A DNA stretch of 12,735 nucleotides from NCBI GenBank assembly GCA_016928455.1, contig JAFGKP010000092.1, positions 1-12,735 of the forward strand. Direction: 5' to 3'. Under the pieces are notes generated by a model. It was not told the DNA's origin and made no database searches. It saw nothing but the letters and a program-made list of their open reading frames with translations. Shown here piece by piece: positions 1 through 4,906 of the stretch (positions are counted from its first letter, which is position 1; every line of letters begins with the position of its first letter). This DNA is from Methanomicrobia archaeon. Lineage in GTDB: Archaea > Halobacteriota > Syntropharchaeia > Alkanophagales > Methanospirareceae. Position numbers and translations under genes: made by a program.

Positions 1-189
1 CAAGGCTAAGGCTGATAAAAAATCCTCATAGGACGGGTGTTCCGGCAATTTCCCCTCCTCTATCCCTTTTTCTATCTCTTCTGGCTCTTTCACCTTGTGC
101 TTTTGAAGTATCCGTTCAAGCTCCCGCTTTTGCTCAAAGATCTCCTTGATAATAATGATCGGCACCAACTCACTCTTCGCCACTGACAT
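1..189 (-). CDS. Antitoxin-like small protein, 3' end outside window
   Basis: This frame is open from an ATG at 189 to the left edge (63 codons visible, starting MSVAKSELVP). It is highly charged and helix-rich, with a segment of alternating Glu/Lys residues and a tail reading HPSYEDFLSAL. That style is common in small archaeal antitoxins, but I cannot name a family. A TATA-like stretch on the minus strand near 211-222 lies about 25-30 bases before the ATG, so the gene could be expressed as a nearly leaderless transcript. No Shine-Dalgarno sequence precedes it. The same frame continues upstream without a stop into the truncated ugd start, so it could instead be the tail of a chimeric protein. 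The toxin partner, if any, would lie left of the window. Confidence 0.5.
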   Translation of the reverse strand, partial: MSVAKSELVPIIIIKEIFEQKRELERILQKHKVKEPEEIEKGIEEGKLPEHPSYEDFLSALAL

Positions 190-456
190 GATTTTTAGTT
201 CGCTCTCGAAATAGTTAAAAGTTTCTCTCCCCCGCTCGAAATCTCTCGTTGCGTGACACCGTCCCCGGTTTTTCGCAAGGAGTTCGTCCAGTCCGGGTTC
301 GAAGATCGGTGATTCTCCACGGTTCAGCGCTGCGACCCGCTCGTGGTCAAGATCCACAAAAGTAACCGCGTTACCCAGTTCCGCAAGACCCGCTCCGGTC
401 ACGGTGCCGACGTAGCCGCTGCCTAATATGCCAATGTTCATGACTCGGCTTGGCAT
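190..456 (-). pseudogene. ugd: Truncated UDP-glucose 6-dehydrogenase N-terminus, in-frame fusion
   Basis: Reading from the ATG at 441, the protein starts MNIGILGSGYVG, a Rossmann GxGxxG (G7, G9, G12). The acidic D31/D33 pair at the end of strand beta-2 follows, then LNRGESPIFEPGLDELL, a hallmark of the UDP-glucose/UDP-mannuronate dehydrogenase family. Similarity stops after about 66 residues (near base 240). The usual continuation with the rest of the NAD domain, the catalytic Cys and the C-terminal domain is missing from a family that is normally above 400 residues. The frame then runs without a stop into the antitoxin-like gene at 189. An in-frame ATG at 456 (MPSRV-MNIGI) is also possible. 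Only the start of the NAD-binding fold remains, so enzyme activity is not expected. A true in-frame chimera, a relic, or an assembly join are all possible. Confidence 0.7.
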
Positions 457-470
457 ACGTACGCATGCAT

Positions 471-499
471 CTCCTATCATTACTAACGAGATATATAAC
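471..499 (-). promoter_or_regulatory. TATA box and GGAG element of the ugd fragment
   Basis: On the minus strand a TATA box (GTTATATAT, 491-499) is followed 17 bases later by GGAG (471-474) and then ATGCATGCGTACGTATG. The predicted transcript start (about 25 bases past the TATA centre) falls near 468, so GGAG may sit at the initiator rather than act as a ribosome site. The same arrangement recurs near 1510-1537 and, degraded, near 2197-2215. Confidence 0.6.
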
Positions 500-692
500 T
501 TGCTATGCTGCATCGAACAAGCGGAGAAGGGTTCAAAGTCATTCGATTCGCCATCTCCACTTCCACTATTCGCATACAACGCGCATTCCAGCCATCGTCG
601 ACCTTCTCAGCTCGTTGAGTTGGGTGCTCTCGCAGAAGATGATCAGAGGACCGTGAAGCTATAAAGATCCTTCTGCACGTCCCACGTTCCTG
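500..692. other. Intergenic segment between hepT and the ugd fragment
   Basis: No convincing gene is seen. A 61-codon minus-strand open frame (about 484-666) has no recognisable motif. A TTTATAG stretch on the minus strand near 657-665 could be a weak TATA box. Short plus-strand open frames here have no matching start signals. Confidence 0.4.
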
Positions 693-1037
693 TTATTTCT
701 CCAAATCGTTCTCTATCCGCTCAAATAACGGCTTTAATGGTGGGATTTCTTCCTGCACCGTTTCCCATACCCGCTCGAGCCGCAATCCAAAATACGAATG
801 TATCAATTTGTCTCTCATCCCAGCCATATCTTTCCATGGGATCTCAGGATAGCGCTCCCTTACTTCATCTGGTATATTCTTAACTGCCTCACCAATTATT
901 TCTAAAGCTCTTACTACCGCAAAAACCGTCTTGTCATCATGCTCAAAATCATCGTAAGACATGCCTTCAACAAATTTCATAATCTTATCCAGTGAATCAA
1001 TAATATCCTGAATATAATCGCCTATCTCCCTTCTCAT
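693..1037 (-). CDS. hepT: HepT-like HEPN toxin (DUF86 family)
   Basis: A 114-residue all-helical protein of the HEPN fold. It carries the family signature Rx4HxY as RDKLIHSY (R75, H80, Y82), which in characterised HepT toxins forms the RNase active site and is also the place where MntA-type antitoxins AMPylate the tyrosine. Length and the ending are normal for HepT, so the toxin looks intact. Its ATG overlaps the stop of the upstream MntA-like gene by four bases (ATGA), so the two are translationally coupled in one minus-strand operon. Family knowledge says such pairs form a toxin-antitoxin system in the cytoplasm; the RNase role for this copy is inferred. Confidence 0.92.
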   Translation of the reverse strand: MRREIGDYIQDIIDSLDKIMKFVEGMSYDDFEHDDKTVFAVVRALEIIGEAVKNIPDEVRERYPEIPWKDMAGMRDKLIHSYFGLRLERVWETVQEEIPPLKPLFERIENDLEK

Positions 1038-1333
1038 AGATAAACCACCTCGTTCAAAATGTGCCGCCCTATTCGTGGCTTCAGTGCTGACTTCTCCACA
1101 AGATCTACTTTTACTCCCAGCAAATCACTGAGATAATTCTCCACACTTATAAACTCTAAAAGCCCGATCTTAGCTCCATCTTCAAATTCAGTAAGCACAT
1201 CAAGGTCGCTGTCTTTCCTTTCTTCTCCTCTCACATAAGAACCAAATATACCTAGTTCTTTTATGCAATACCTCTGCTTCAACTCCTCTTTGTGCAATTC
1301 TAATTTTTTCTTAATCTCATCTATTTTTTTCAT
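1034..1333 (-). CDS. mntA: MntA-like minimal nucleotidyltransferase antitoxin
   Basis: A 99-residue minimal nucleotidyltransferase. The polymerase-beta-type motif GSx10DxD is seen as GS at 31-32 and DLD at 43-45, within GIFGSYVRGEERKDSDLD. The Asp pair would bind the metal-nucleotide. In characterised MntA/HepT pairs this enzyme inactivates HepT by adding AMP to the tyrosine of Rx4HxY. It is the first gene of a two-gene minus-strand operon and overlaps hepT by four bases. The ATG at 1333 is preceded by GTGAGCGT, not a good ribosome site. A 52-codon ORF derived from a ugd-like leader ends only seven bases upstream, so translation might be coupled to it. Confidence 0.92.
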   Translation of the reverse strand: MKKIDEIKKKLELHKEELKQRYCIKELGIFGSYVRGEERKDSDLDVLTEFEDGAKIGLLEFISVENYLSDLLGVKVDLVEKSALKPRIGRHILNEVVYL

Positions 1334-1340
1334 ACGCTCA

Positions 1341-1499
1341 CTATCCCATTAGCGCTCTTACTTTTTTTTCACGTGCATTCCCAGTTCCAAATACTCGCCC
1401 CTGTACGTTAATATGGTTAGTTACATTTCTTCTCGGTACGTTCGTAATCGTATCTGTATCGTAATGTATAATGCCAATGCTCATGACGCGGCTTGGCAT
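1341..1499 (-). CDS. Small ORF seeded by a duplicated ugd leader
   Basis: This 52-codon frame starts MPSRVMSIGII. Its first ten or eleven codons match the ugd start at 456-430 (MPSRVMNIGIL) almost exactly at DNA level. After base ~1467 the sequence is unrelated and has no recognisable motif. GGAG at 1510-1513 lies ten bases before the ATG, and a TATA box lies at 1529-1537. The stop is seven bases before mntA. It may be no more than a captured promoter and leader now driving mntA-hepT, with the peptide incidental. Coding status is doubtful. Confidence 0.35.
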   Translation of the reverse strand: MPSRVMSIGIIHYDTDTITNVPRRNVTNHINVQGRVFGTGNAREKKVRALMG

Positions 1500-1509
1500 A
1501 CGCATGCAT

Positions 1510-1537
1510 CTCCTAACTTCTTCACGAGTATATAAAA
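1510..1537 (-). promoter_or_regulatory. TATA box and GGAG element driving the mntA-hepT operon
   Basis: On the minus strand TTTTATATA (1529-1537) is followed by GGAG (1510-1513) and ATGCATGCGTATG. Spacing and sequence copy the ugd promoter at 471-499, and this is the nearest strong promoter upstream of mntA. The region downstream down to about 1470 is the ugd leader with a four-base deletion relative to the left copy. Confidence 0.65.
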
Positions 1538-1550
1538 CGTGCGGTGGGTT

Positions 1551-1688
1551 TTAGTGATTCTCTTTACTGTAGCTAGGAGCAGGTAGAGCAGTCAAGATAC
1601 TCCTCGTTACCCATCTCCACCCAACCCTTTCGTAGGCGGTTCGCAGCATCGCCGCTAACAACACGAGCATCACACCCACCAGCAGCAC
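1551..1688 (-). pseudogene. 3'-terminal remnant of a membrane-protein gene, copy 1
   Basis: A minus-strand frame encodes VLLVGVMLVLLAAMLR, a clear transmembrane helix, followed by a basic segment with GWRWVTRSI and a stop at 1551. A second copy lies at 2237-2380 with the shared core AAMLRTAYE-VGWRW-TRSI and only conservative changes. The open frame extends up to about base 1731 through hairpin sequence, with no start codon before the helix, so it looks like the tail of a larger gene. I do not recognise the parent family. Its end lies just upstream of a ugd-like promoter, which suggests the parent locus was membrane protein followed by ugd. Confidence 0.5.
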
Positions 1689-1690
1689 AT

Positions 1691-1734
1691 CGGTATTCGC
1701 AATACCGTACCAAAACCTTTTCTTTAAAGAAAAG
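1691..1734. repeat. Two adjacent perfect inverted repeats
   Basis: A 7-bp stem with a 3-base loop (CGGTATT/AATACCG, 1691-1707) is followed by an 18-base perfect palindrome (CTTTTCTTTAAAGAAAAG, 1717-1734). Both lie in the debris between the membrane-gene remnant and the hairpin repeat that cuts vapC. No function is evident. Confidence 0.7.
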
Positions 1735-1756
1735 CTTTACCAAAAGAAGTTATTAA

Positions 1757-1797
1757 ATCTTTCTTAGAACAGGTTCTTTCGGTGAAAGAAAGTGTCT
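1757..1797 (+). repeat. Hairpin repeat copy E1 (second half only)
   Basis: The copy runs TCTTTCTTAG, then CAGG, then a perfect stem TTCTTTC/GAAAGAA around GGT (1774-1790), then AGTG. It shares this pattern with 2487-2523 and, more distantly, with 2414-2443 and 4215-4254. It sits exactly where the vapC reading frame loses similarity to PIN toxins. Confidence 0.7.
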
Positions 1798-1838
1798 GAA
1801 AACCATTTCACCACTACAGAGGCATCCAGAATAATCAT
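1764..1838 (-). pseudogene. vapC: Truncated VapC (PIN-domain) toxin
   Basis: The ATG at 1838 overlaps the vapB stop by four bases (ATGA). The product begins MIILDASVVVKWF, the typical first strand of a PIN domain with its first catalytic Asp (D5). Within about 14 residues it runs into the hairpin repeat at 1757-1797, which adds ten unrelated residues and a stop at 1764. Intact VapC toxins are about 130 residues with three or four acidic active-site residues, so this fragment cannot be an active RNase. No continuation of the PIN domain is seen downstream on the minus strand. Confidence 0.85.
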
Positions 1839-2017
1839 CGTGATTCACGCCATTTCCTTATTTCCTTTGCACCATTCCAACCCTTAGATTTCTCCCTCAA
1901 TCTGTCCTGTATTGAAATGGCTTTTTCAATCCTGCTTCTGTCTCGCAATCGTGCTCCTGTGATCACCTCCAATCTTTTTTCGATCACAGTCCGCTCATCC
2001 GTTCTTCCAACTCCCAT
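1835..2017 (-). CDS. vapB: VapB-like antitoxin, now without its toxin
   Basis: A 60-residue charged, helical protein ending GWNGAKEIRKWRESR, the style of archaeal VapB C-termini that wrap the PIN toxin. The ATG at 2017 is chosen because GAGGTG ends seven bases upstream, an ideal ribosome site; a GTG at 2026 lies inside that site. A TATA box (TTTTAAAT, 2057-2064) puts the transcript start near 2034. No AbrB or ribbon-helix-helix motif is clear to me, so the DNA-binding class is uncertain. The adjacent vapC is truncated, leaving an orphan antitoxin that could still bind related VapC toxins elsewhere in the genome. Confidence 0.75.
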   Translation of the reverse strand: MGVGRTDERTVIEKRLEVITGARLRDRSRIEKAISIQDRLREKSKGWNGAKEIRKWRESR

Positions 2018-2056
2018 AGGCTTCACCTCGGCTGTGTTATACTTAACGCTTCTTTT

Positions 2057-2064
2057 ATTTAAAA
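2057..2064 (-). promoter_or_regulatory. TATA box of vapB
   Basis: TTTTAAAT on the minus strand lies about 43 bases before the vapB ATG, predicting a 15-20 base leader that keeps the GAGGTG ribosome site. Confidence 0.6.
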
Positions 2065-2172
2065 TCCCACGTGCGCTGTTCTCCTAGCGTCTCTCATCTC
2101 TTATGGCGCAAGAAAGATTACTCACGCGCGCACCAGATCATGAGGCAGCACCTAGTCATGGATCAGAGTGCA

Positions 2173-2215
2173 GGCATATGCATGTAGCTGTCTATCTCTC
2201 CACGGGTATATAAAA
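2173..2215 (-). promoter_or_regulatory. Degraded third copy of the ugd-like promoter and leader
   Basis: On the minus strand the TATA box TTTTATATA (2207-2215), a GGAGAG (2196-2201) and ATGCATATGCC (2173-2183) follow the same order and spacing as at 1499-1537. The frames from these ATGs stop within a few codons. It could supply extra transcription toward vapB, but a closer TATA box exists at 2057. Confidence 0.5.
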
Positions 2216-2236
2216 CGTGCTGGCTGTGTATATGAT

Positions 2237-2380
2237 GTTCCTCTCCGATTCATTTCACGGTTCTTGTAACTTCAGGTAAACAGTTGATAATACTCCTCGT
2301 TATCCATCTCCACCCAACTCCTTCGTAGGCGGTTCGCAGCATCGCCGCTAACAGAACAAGCACCAATCCGACCAGCAGCA
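2237..2380 (-). pseudogene. 3'-terminal remnant of a membrane-protein gene, copy 2
   Basis: This is the second copy of the membrane-gene tail: VLLVGLVLVLLAAMLR, then the same AYE-VGWRW-TRSI segment, then a divergent end and a stop near 2250. The copies align without gaps over about 92 bases (1597-1688 against 2289-2380). An in-frame stop lies directly upstream of the helix, where the sequence changes to hairpin repeat, so the gene body is absent. Differences between copies are V/I, R/G and other mild substitutions, consistent with a coding past. The parent family is not recognised. Confidence 0.5.
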
Positions 2381-2445
2381 CTCTTTATCGCCCGTTTCCC
2401 TCAGGAAACGGGCTCTTTCTTAGTACGTTTTCTTTCTGTAGTGTT
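2374..2445 (+). repeat. Hairpin repeat copy E2; left arm of the direct repeat flanking abiE
   Basis: It contains a perfect 10-bp stem (GCCCGTTTCC, 2390-2399, with its complement 2404-2413, loop CTCA) followed by TCTTTCTTAGTACGTTTTC. The stretch 2374-2437 is nearly identical to 4174-4237 on the other side of the abiE operon. The second hairpin arm is missing in this copy. Confidence 0.8.
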
Positions 2446-2449
2446 TCCC

Positions 2450-2523
2450 CTTATTCGCCCGTTTCCGCGGCAAGCGCGGAAAAAATCCTTTCTTAGTTCA
2501 GGTTCTTTCGATGAAAGAACGTG
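2450..2523 (+). repeat. Hairpin repeat copy E3
   Basis: It starts like E2 (TTATTCGCCCGTTTCC), but the first hairpin is replaced by TTTCCGCG/CGCGGAAA (2462-2469 with 2475-2482). It ends with the second hairpin GTTCTTTC/GAAAGAAC (2502-2520). It directly abuts the promoter of abiEi, and E2 and E3 are almost in tandem. Confidence 0.75.
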
Positions 2524-2532
2524 AATAGAAAA

Positions 2533-2541
2533 TTTTATAAA
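2533..2541 (+). promoter_or_regulatory. TATA box of the abiE operon
   Basis: TTTTATAAA at 2533-2541 predicts transcription from about 2562-2564, only a few bases before the ATG at 2566. The abiE transcript would then be essentially leaderless. This also argues against the upstream GTG at 2521 as the start. Confidence 0.65.
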
Positions 2542-2565
2542 GATACTGCTTCTTTAGGCCAATAT

Positions 2566-3354
2566 ATGGACAAAAATATCTACCTGCGGAAACAGGAGCA
2601 GATGGTCTTTCATGCTCTCTCGCCGCGCGATATCGTTACCACCAAAGAGCTTGAAGGAGAATTCCCCCAGGTGAGTTCCGCGCAACTGAACAAGATCGTT
2701 TCGCAGCTGTGCGCCAAGGGGTATCTGCGCCGGCTCAAAAGAGGGGTTTATTTAGTTCAAGAAACGCCCTCTAAGGTTCCGTACATTAAAAACCCTTACA
2801 AAGTCGCTCTAGCACTTTATAACGGCTATATTGGGTTCTCTTCTGCACTCAGGATTTATCAGCTGTTAGACTACGAGCCGTTTACGATATTCGTCGTTAC
2901 CGTGAATAAATCAAGGGAGAAAAAGATAGGTGACTATACGGTTAAAGCAGTAGCAATGGGCAAACGAGCTGTTGGAATAACCTTCCATGAAGGGATTTAT
3001 ATCTCGACTCTTGCAAAAACGTTCTTTGATTGCTTTTATAAACCACAATACTGTGGTGGTTACTCAGCAATAACAAAAGCACTTTATGATGTGGAGCTTG
3101 ACTGGGACGAATTCTTGACTTATTTCGTTGCGTTTGCATCTAATTCATTATGGCAGCGGACTGGCTATGTATTGGCGTTACTAAAAGAAGAAACAGGAAA
3201 GCTCATTCCAGGATTAGAACGGTTTAGACGTCATGTGAAGACGAATACGAAATTAGTACCCTCAGGAACGTCGAGTGGAAGATATAATAAAGGATGGATG
3301 GTGCTGGACAACCTCGGAGAAGAGAACATACTATCGTGGTGGTACTATGGCTGA
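2566..3354 (+). CDS. abiEi: AbiEi-family antitoxin (type IV toxin-antitoxin)
   Basis: A 262-residue protein. Residues ~8-60 form a winged-helix domain (MVFHALSPRDIVTTKELEGEF, then QLNKIVSQLCAKGYLRRLKRGVYL), the usual AbiEi N-terminal DNA-binding unit. The remainder is the AbiEi body that neutralises the toxin and supports operator binding. The ATG at 2566 is chosen from the TATA box at 2533-2541; a GTG at 2521 would add 15 residues but precedes the promoter. The stop overlaps the abiEii start by eight bases, so the genes are coupled. In characterised AbiE systems the antitoxin represses its own promoter by binding inverted repeats; the hairpin at 2502-2520 just upstream is a candidate operator. 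The gene appears full length. Confidence 0.9.
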   Translation: MDKNIYLRKQEQMVFHALSPRDIVTTKELEGEFPQVSSAQLNKIVSQLCAKGYLRRLKRGVYLVQETPSKVPYIKNPYKVALALYNGYIGFSSALRIYQLLDYEPFTIFVVTVNKSREKKIGDYTVKAVAMGKRAVGITFHEGIYISTLAKTFFDCFYKPQYCGGYSAITKALYDVELDWDEFLTYFVAFASNSLWQRTGYVLALLKEETGKLIPGLERFRRHVKTNTKLVPSGTSSGRYNKGWMVLDNLGEENILSWWYYG

Positions 3355-4135
3355 TAGAGAACTTCTGAGATACGTAGCACGAAAGACTGGACTTGGTTTG
3401 CATTATCTCTCCAAGGATGAGAAGATATCCATACTTTTGGAACAAGTGCGAGAGCTATTTCCTGATGTTGTATTAAAAGGCGGTACAGCAATAAATCGTG
3501 TGTATTTAGCGAAAAAGAACGTGAGCCGATTTTCAGAGGATATTGATCTTGATCTCATCTCAGATAAAAGGCTGGATGAGAAAATCGAGATAATTAACGA
3601 ACGGGTTGTAAATCTAAAGGGCTTTGAAGTCCATGGACCGCGAATCCTGCATAGAACTCTGCGGTTCGATTGTTACTACACAAATGAATTTGATCAACGG
3701 GATAGAGTACAATTAGAATTTTATCTCACTCGAACTGAAGCGCTCAAGAAAGAGGACATAATAGTAAAATCGCCATTCATTGAAACACATCCTGTAATCT
3801 TCACAGTCTATTCACTTGAAGATCTTATGGCACGAAAGTTCATAGCGCTTTATAATCGGCTGGAAGGGAAAGACATATACGATCTGTTTTATTGCCTTGA
3901 ACTTGACTTTAATAAAGCACAGCTGGATGAAGCAATAAGATATATGGTGGCGTTTTACAAACTGCATGAAGCTGATTTTCAGAAAGAGCTTCTGCTCAGA
4001 CTACAAGACGCTCGCAAAAATGCCTACTATATTGGGAATACGACGAATCATTTCATACCACGCGATCTCAGACCCGCATGGGCCGTATTTATCGATACGT
4101 TGCTGCTCAATATCAAATATAAATGTGGCTGGTAA
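3347..4135 (+). CDS. abiEii: AbiEii-family nucleotidyltransferase toxin
   Basis: A 262-residue nucleotidyltransferase of the AbiEii (DUF1814) family. Seen motifs are KGGTAINR (G45-G46-T47), SEDIDLDL (D65, D67: metal-binding Asp pair), and a later basic block RKFIALYNRLEGKDIYDLF with the family Lys and Asp residues. Known AbiEii toxins transfer nucleotides to RNA, in some cases blocking tRNA, and cause reversible growth arrest; the substrate here is not known. The ATG at 3347 overlaps the end of abiEi and has GGTGG a few bases upstream. A longer in-frame start at 3275 lies deep inside abiEi and is unlikely. All catalytic motifs are present, so the toxin looks functional. The gene is followed after ~50 bases by a hairpin repeat and then tRNA-Val. 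Confidence 0.93.
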   Translation: MADRELLRYVARKTGLGLHYLSKDEKISILLEQVRELFPDVVLKGGTAINRVYLAKKNVSRFSEDIDLDLISDKRLDEKIEIINERVVNLKGFEVHGPRILHRTLRFDCYYTNEFDQRDRVQLEFYLTRTEALKKEDIIVKSPFIETHPVIFTVYSLEDLMARKFIALYNRLEGKDIYDLFYCLELDFNKAQLDEAIRYMVAFYKLHEADFQKELLLRLQDARKNAYYIGNTTNHFIPRDLRPAWAVFIDTLLLNIKYKCGW

Positions 4136-4173
4136 ATATACAGAGGATGCGCCGCCGCGCGAACAGGTTTATC

Positions 4174-4255
4174 AGCAGCAGTCTTTATTCGCCCGTTTCC
4201 CTCAGGAAAAGGGCTCTTTCTTAGTACGTTTTCTTTCTCGGAAAGAAAATGTTGT
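4174..4255 (+). repeat. Hairpin repeat copy E4; right arm of the direct repeat flanking abiE
   Basis: It has a ten-base stem with one mismatch (4191-4200 with 4205-4214, loop CTCA), then TCTTTCTTAGTACGTTTTC and a second perfect hairpin TTTCTTTC/GAAAGAAA around TCG/CGG (4231-4248). Being about 50 bases after abiEii and 2 bases from the 3' end of the convergent tRNA-Val, it is well placed to end both transcripts; the minus-strand T-rich run just after the tRNA fits that. Confidence 0.7.
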
Positions 4256-4256
4256 A

Positions 4257-4330
4257 TGGGCCCGATGCGATTCGAACGCATGACCTTCGCCTCGTAAAGG
4301 CGACGTCATAACCAGCTAGACCACGGGCCC
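4257..4330 (-). tRNA. tRNA-Val (anticodon TAC)
   Basis: A full cloverleaf is seen. Acceptor GGGCCCG/CGGGCCC, D-arm GTCT...TGAC, anticodon stem TCGCC/GGCGA with loop TTTACGA (anticodon TAC), variable loop AGGTC, T-arm ATGCG-TTCGAAT-CGCAT, discriminator A. CCA is not encoded. No intron is seen. The 3' end is 2 bases from hairpin repeat E4, so the accessory region stops exactly at this tRNA. Confidence 0.95.
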
Positions 4331-4510
4331 CCTCGCTCTTACGTATCCTCGTCTCTACTTTCCTCGTGCTCCACACGCAGCTCCATACAGCCGTTAGCAA
4401 GCACAAACAAAGATATCGATACGTGGTTTATGCTTTACCTACTATAGGTATACACATACTGGTACTGCTCATCGGAATAAAAAGGTGAACGAACGGGAGA
4501 GAGGATAACC
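4331..4510. promoter_or_regulatory. Divergent intergenic region between tRNA-Val and NAC
   Basis: For the plus strand a TATA-like GGTTTATG near 4424-4431 would start a transcript near 4452 for the NAC-NAD kinase pair. A clear TATA box for tRNA-Val on the minus strand is not obvious. No other gene is seen here. Confidence 0.4.
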
Positions 4511-4906
4511 ATGCGTGGTGGATTTCGTAAAGGTGTCGGCGGCTTGAATCCGAAGCTCTTGAGCCAGCAGATGAAGCAGCTGGGTATCAGCCTTGAAGAA
4601 CTGACCGACGTCGAGCTGGTAGTCATTCGAACGGCGGACTATGAACTCGTCTTTGAGGATGCTGCGGTCACCGTGATGGACACGCAGGGCGCGAAGATGT
4701 ACCAGATCACCGGCACGCCGATTAAGCGTCCGCGGGCAGAGGCTGAGACTGAGGCTGAGGCCGCGCCCGAGCTGACCATCTCTGCTGAGGACGTGGCAAT
4801 CGTTATGGAGAAGGCCGGGTGCAGTGAGGAGGAAGCGCGTGCGGCATTGACAGAGACGAACGGCGATCTGGCAGAGGCGATTTTCCGGCTCGCCCCTCAG
4901 GAATGA
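4511..4906 (+). CDS. nac: Archaeal nascent polypeptide-associated complex protein (NAC)
   Basis: A 131-residue protein. The N-terminus MRGGFRKGVGGLNPK and the following QQMKQLGISLEELTDVELVVIR are the archaeal NAC-alpha signature. Residues ~20-72 form the NAC beta-barrel dimerisation domain, then an acidic Ala/Glu-rich linker (~75-88), and residues ~90-128 form a UBA domain (ISAEDVAIVMEKAGCSEEEA, ending NGDLAEAIFRL). Archaeal NAC is a homodimer that binds ribosomes and shields new chains as they emerge. GGGAGAGAGG lies upstream of the ATG as a ribosome site. The stop TGA is followed directly by the ATG of NAD kinase. Confidence 0.95.
   Translation: MRGGFRKGVGGLNPKLLSQQMKQLGISLEELTDVELVVIRTADYELVFEDAAVTVMDTQGAKMYQITGTPIKRPRAEAETEAEAAPELTISAEDVAIVMEKAGCSEEEARAALTETNGDLAEAIFRLAPQE

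Noticed and set aside
428..664. Plus-strand open frame over the ugd promoter
   Set aside because: No ribosome site or family resemblance, and it overlaps the promoter and start of the minus-strand ugd fragment.
1341..1499. The 52-codon leader ORF as an antitoxin or regulator
   Set aside because: Beyond the copied ugd start it has no motif, so a regulatory protein role has no support; kept only as a doubtful small ORF.
1691..2523. CRISPR array
   Set aside because: The repeats are few, unequally spaced, differ in length and contain no regular spacers, and no cas genes are present.
2521..2565. GTG at 2521 as start of AbiEi
   Set aside because: It lies in the hairpin repeat and upstream of the TATA box at 2533-2541; the ATG at 2566 fits the predicted transcript start.
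4257..4330. Integrase attachment site at tRNA-Val
   Set aside because: The accessory region does stop at the tRNA 3' end, but I found no second copy of the tRNA end sequence and no integrase gene in the window, so an att pair cannot be claimed.
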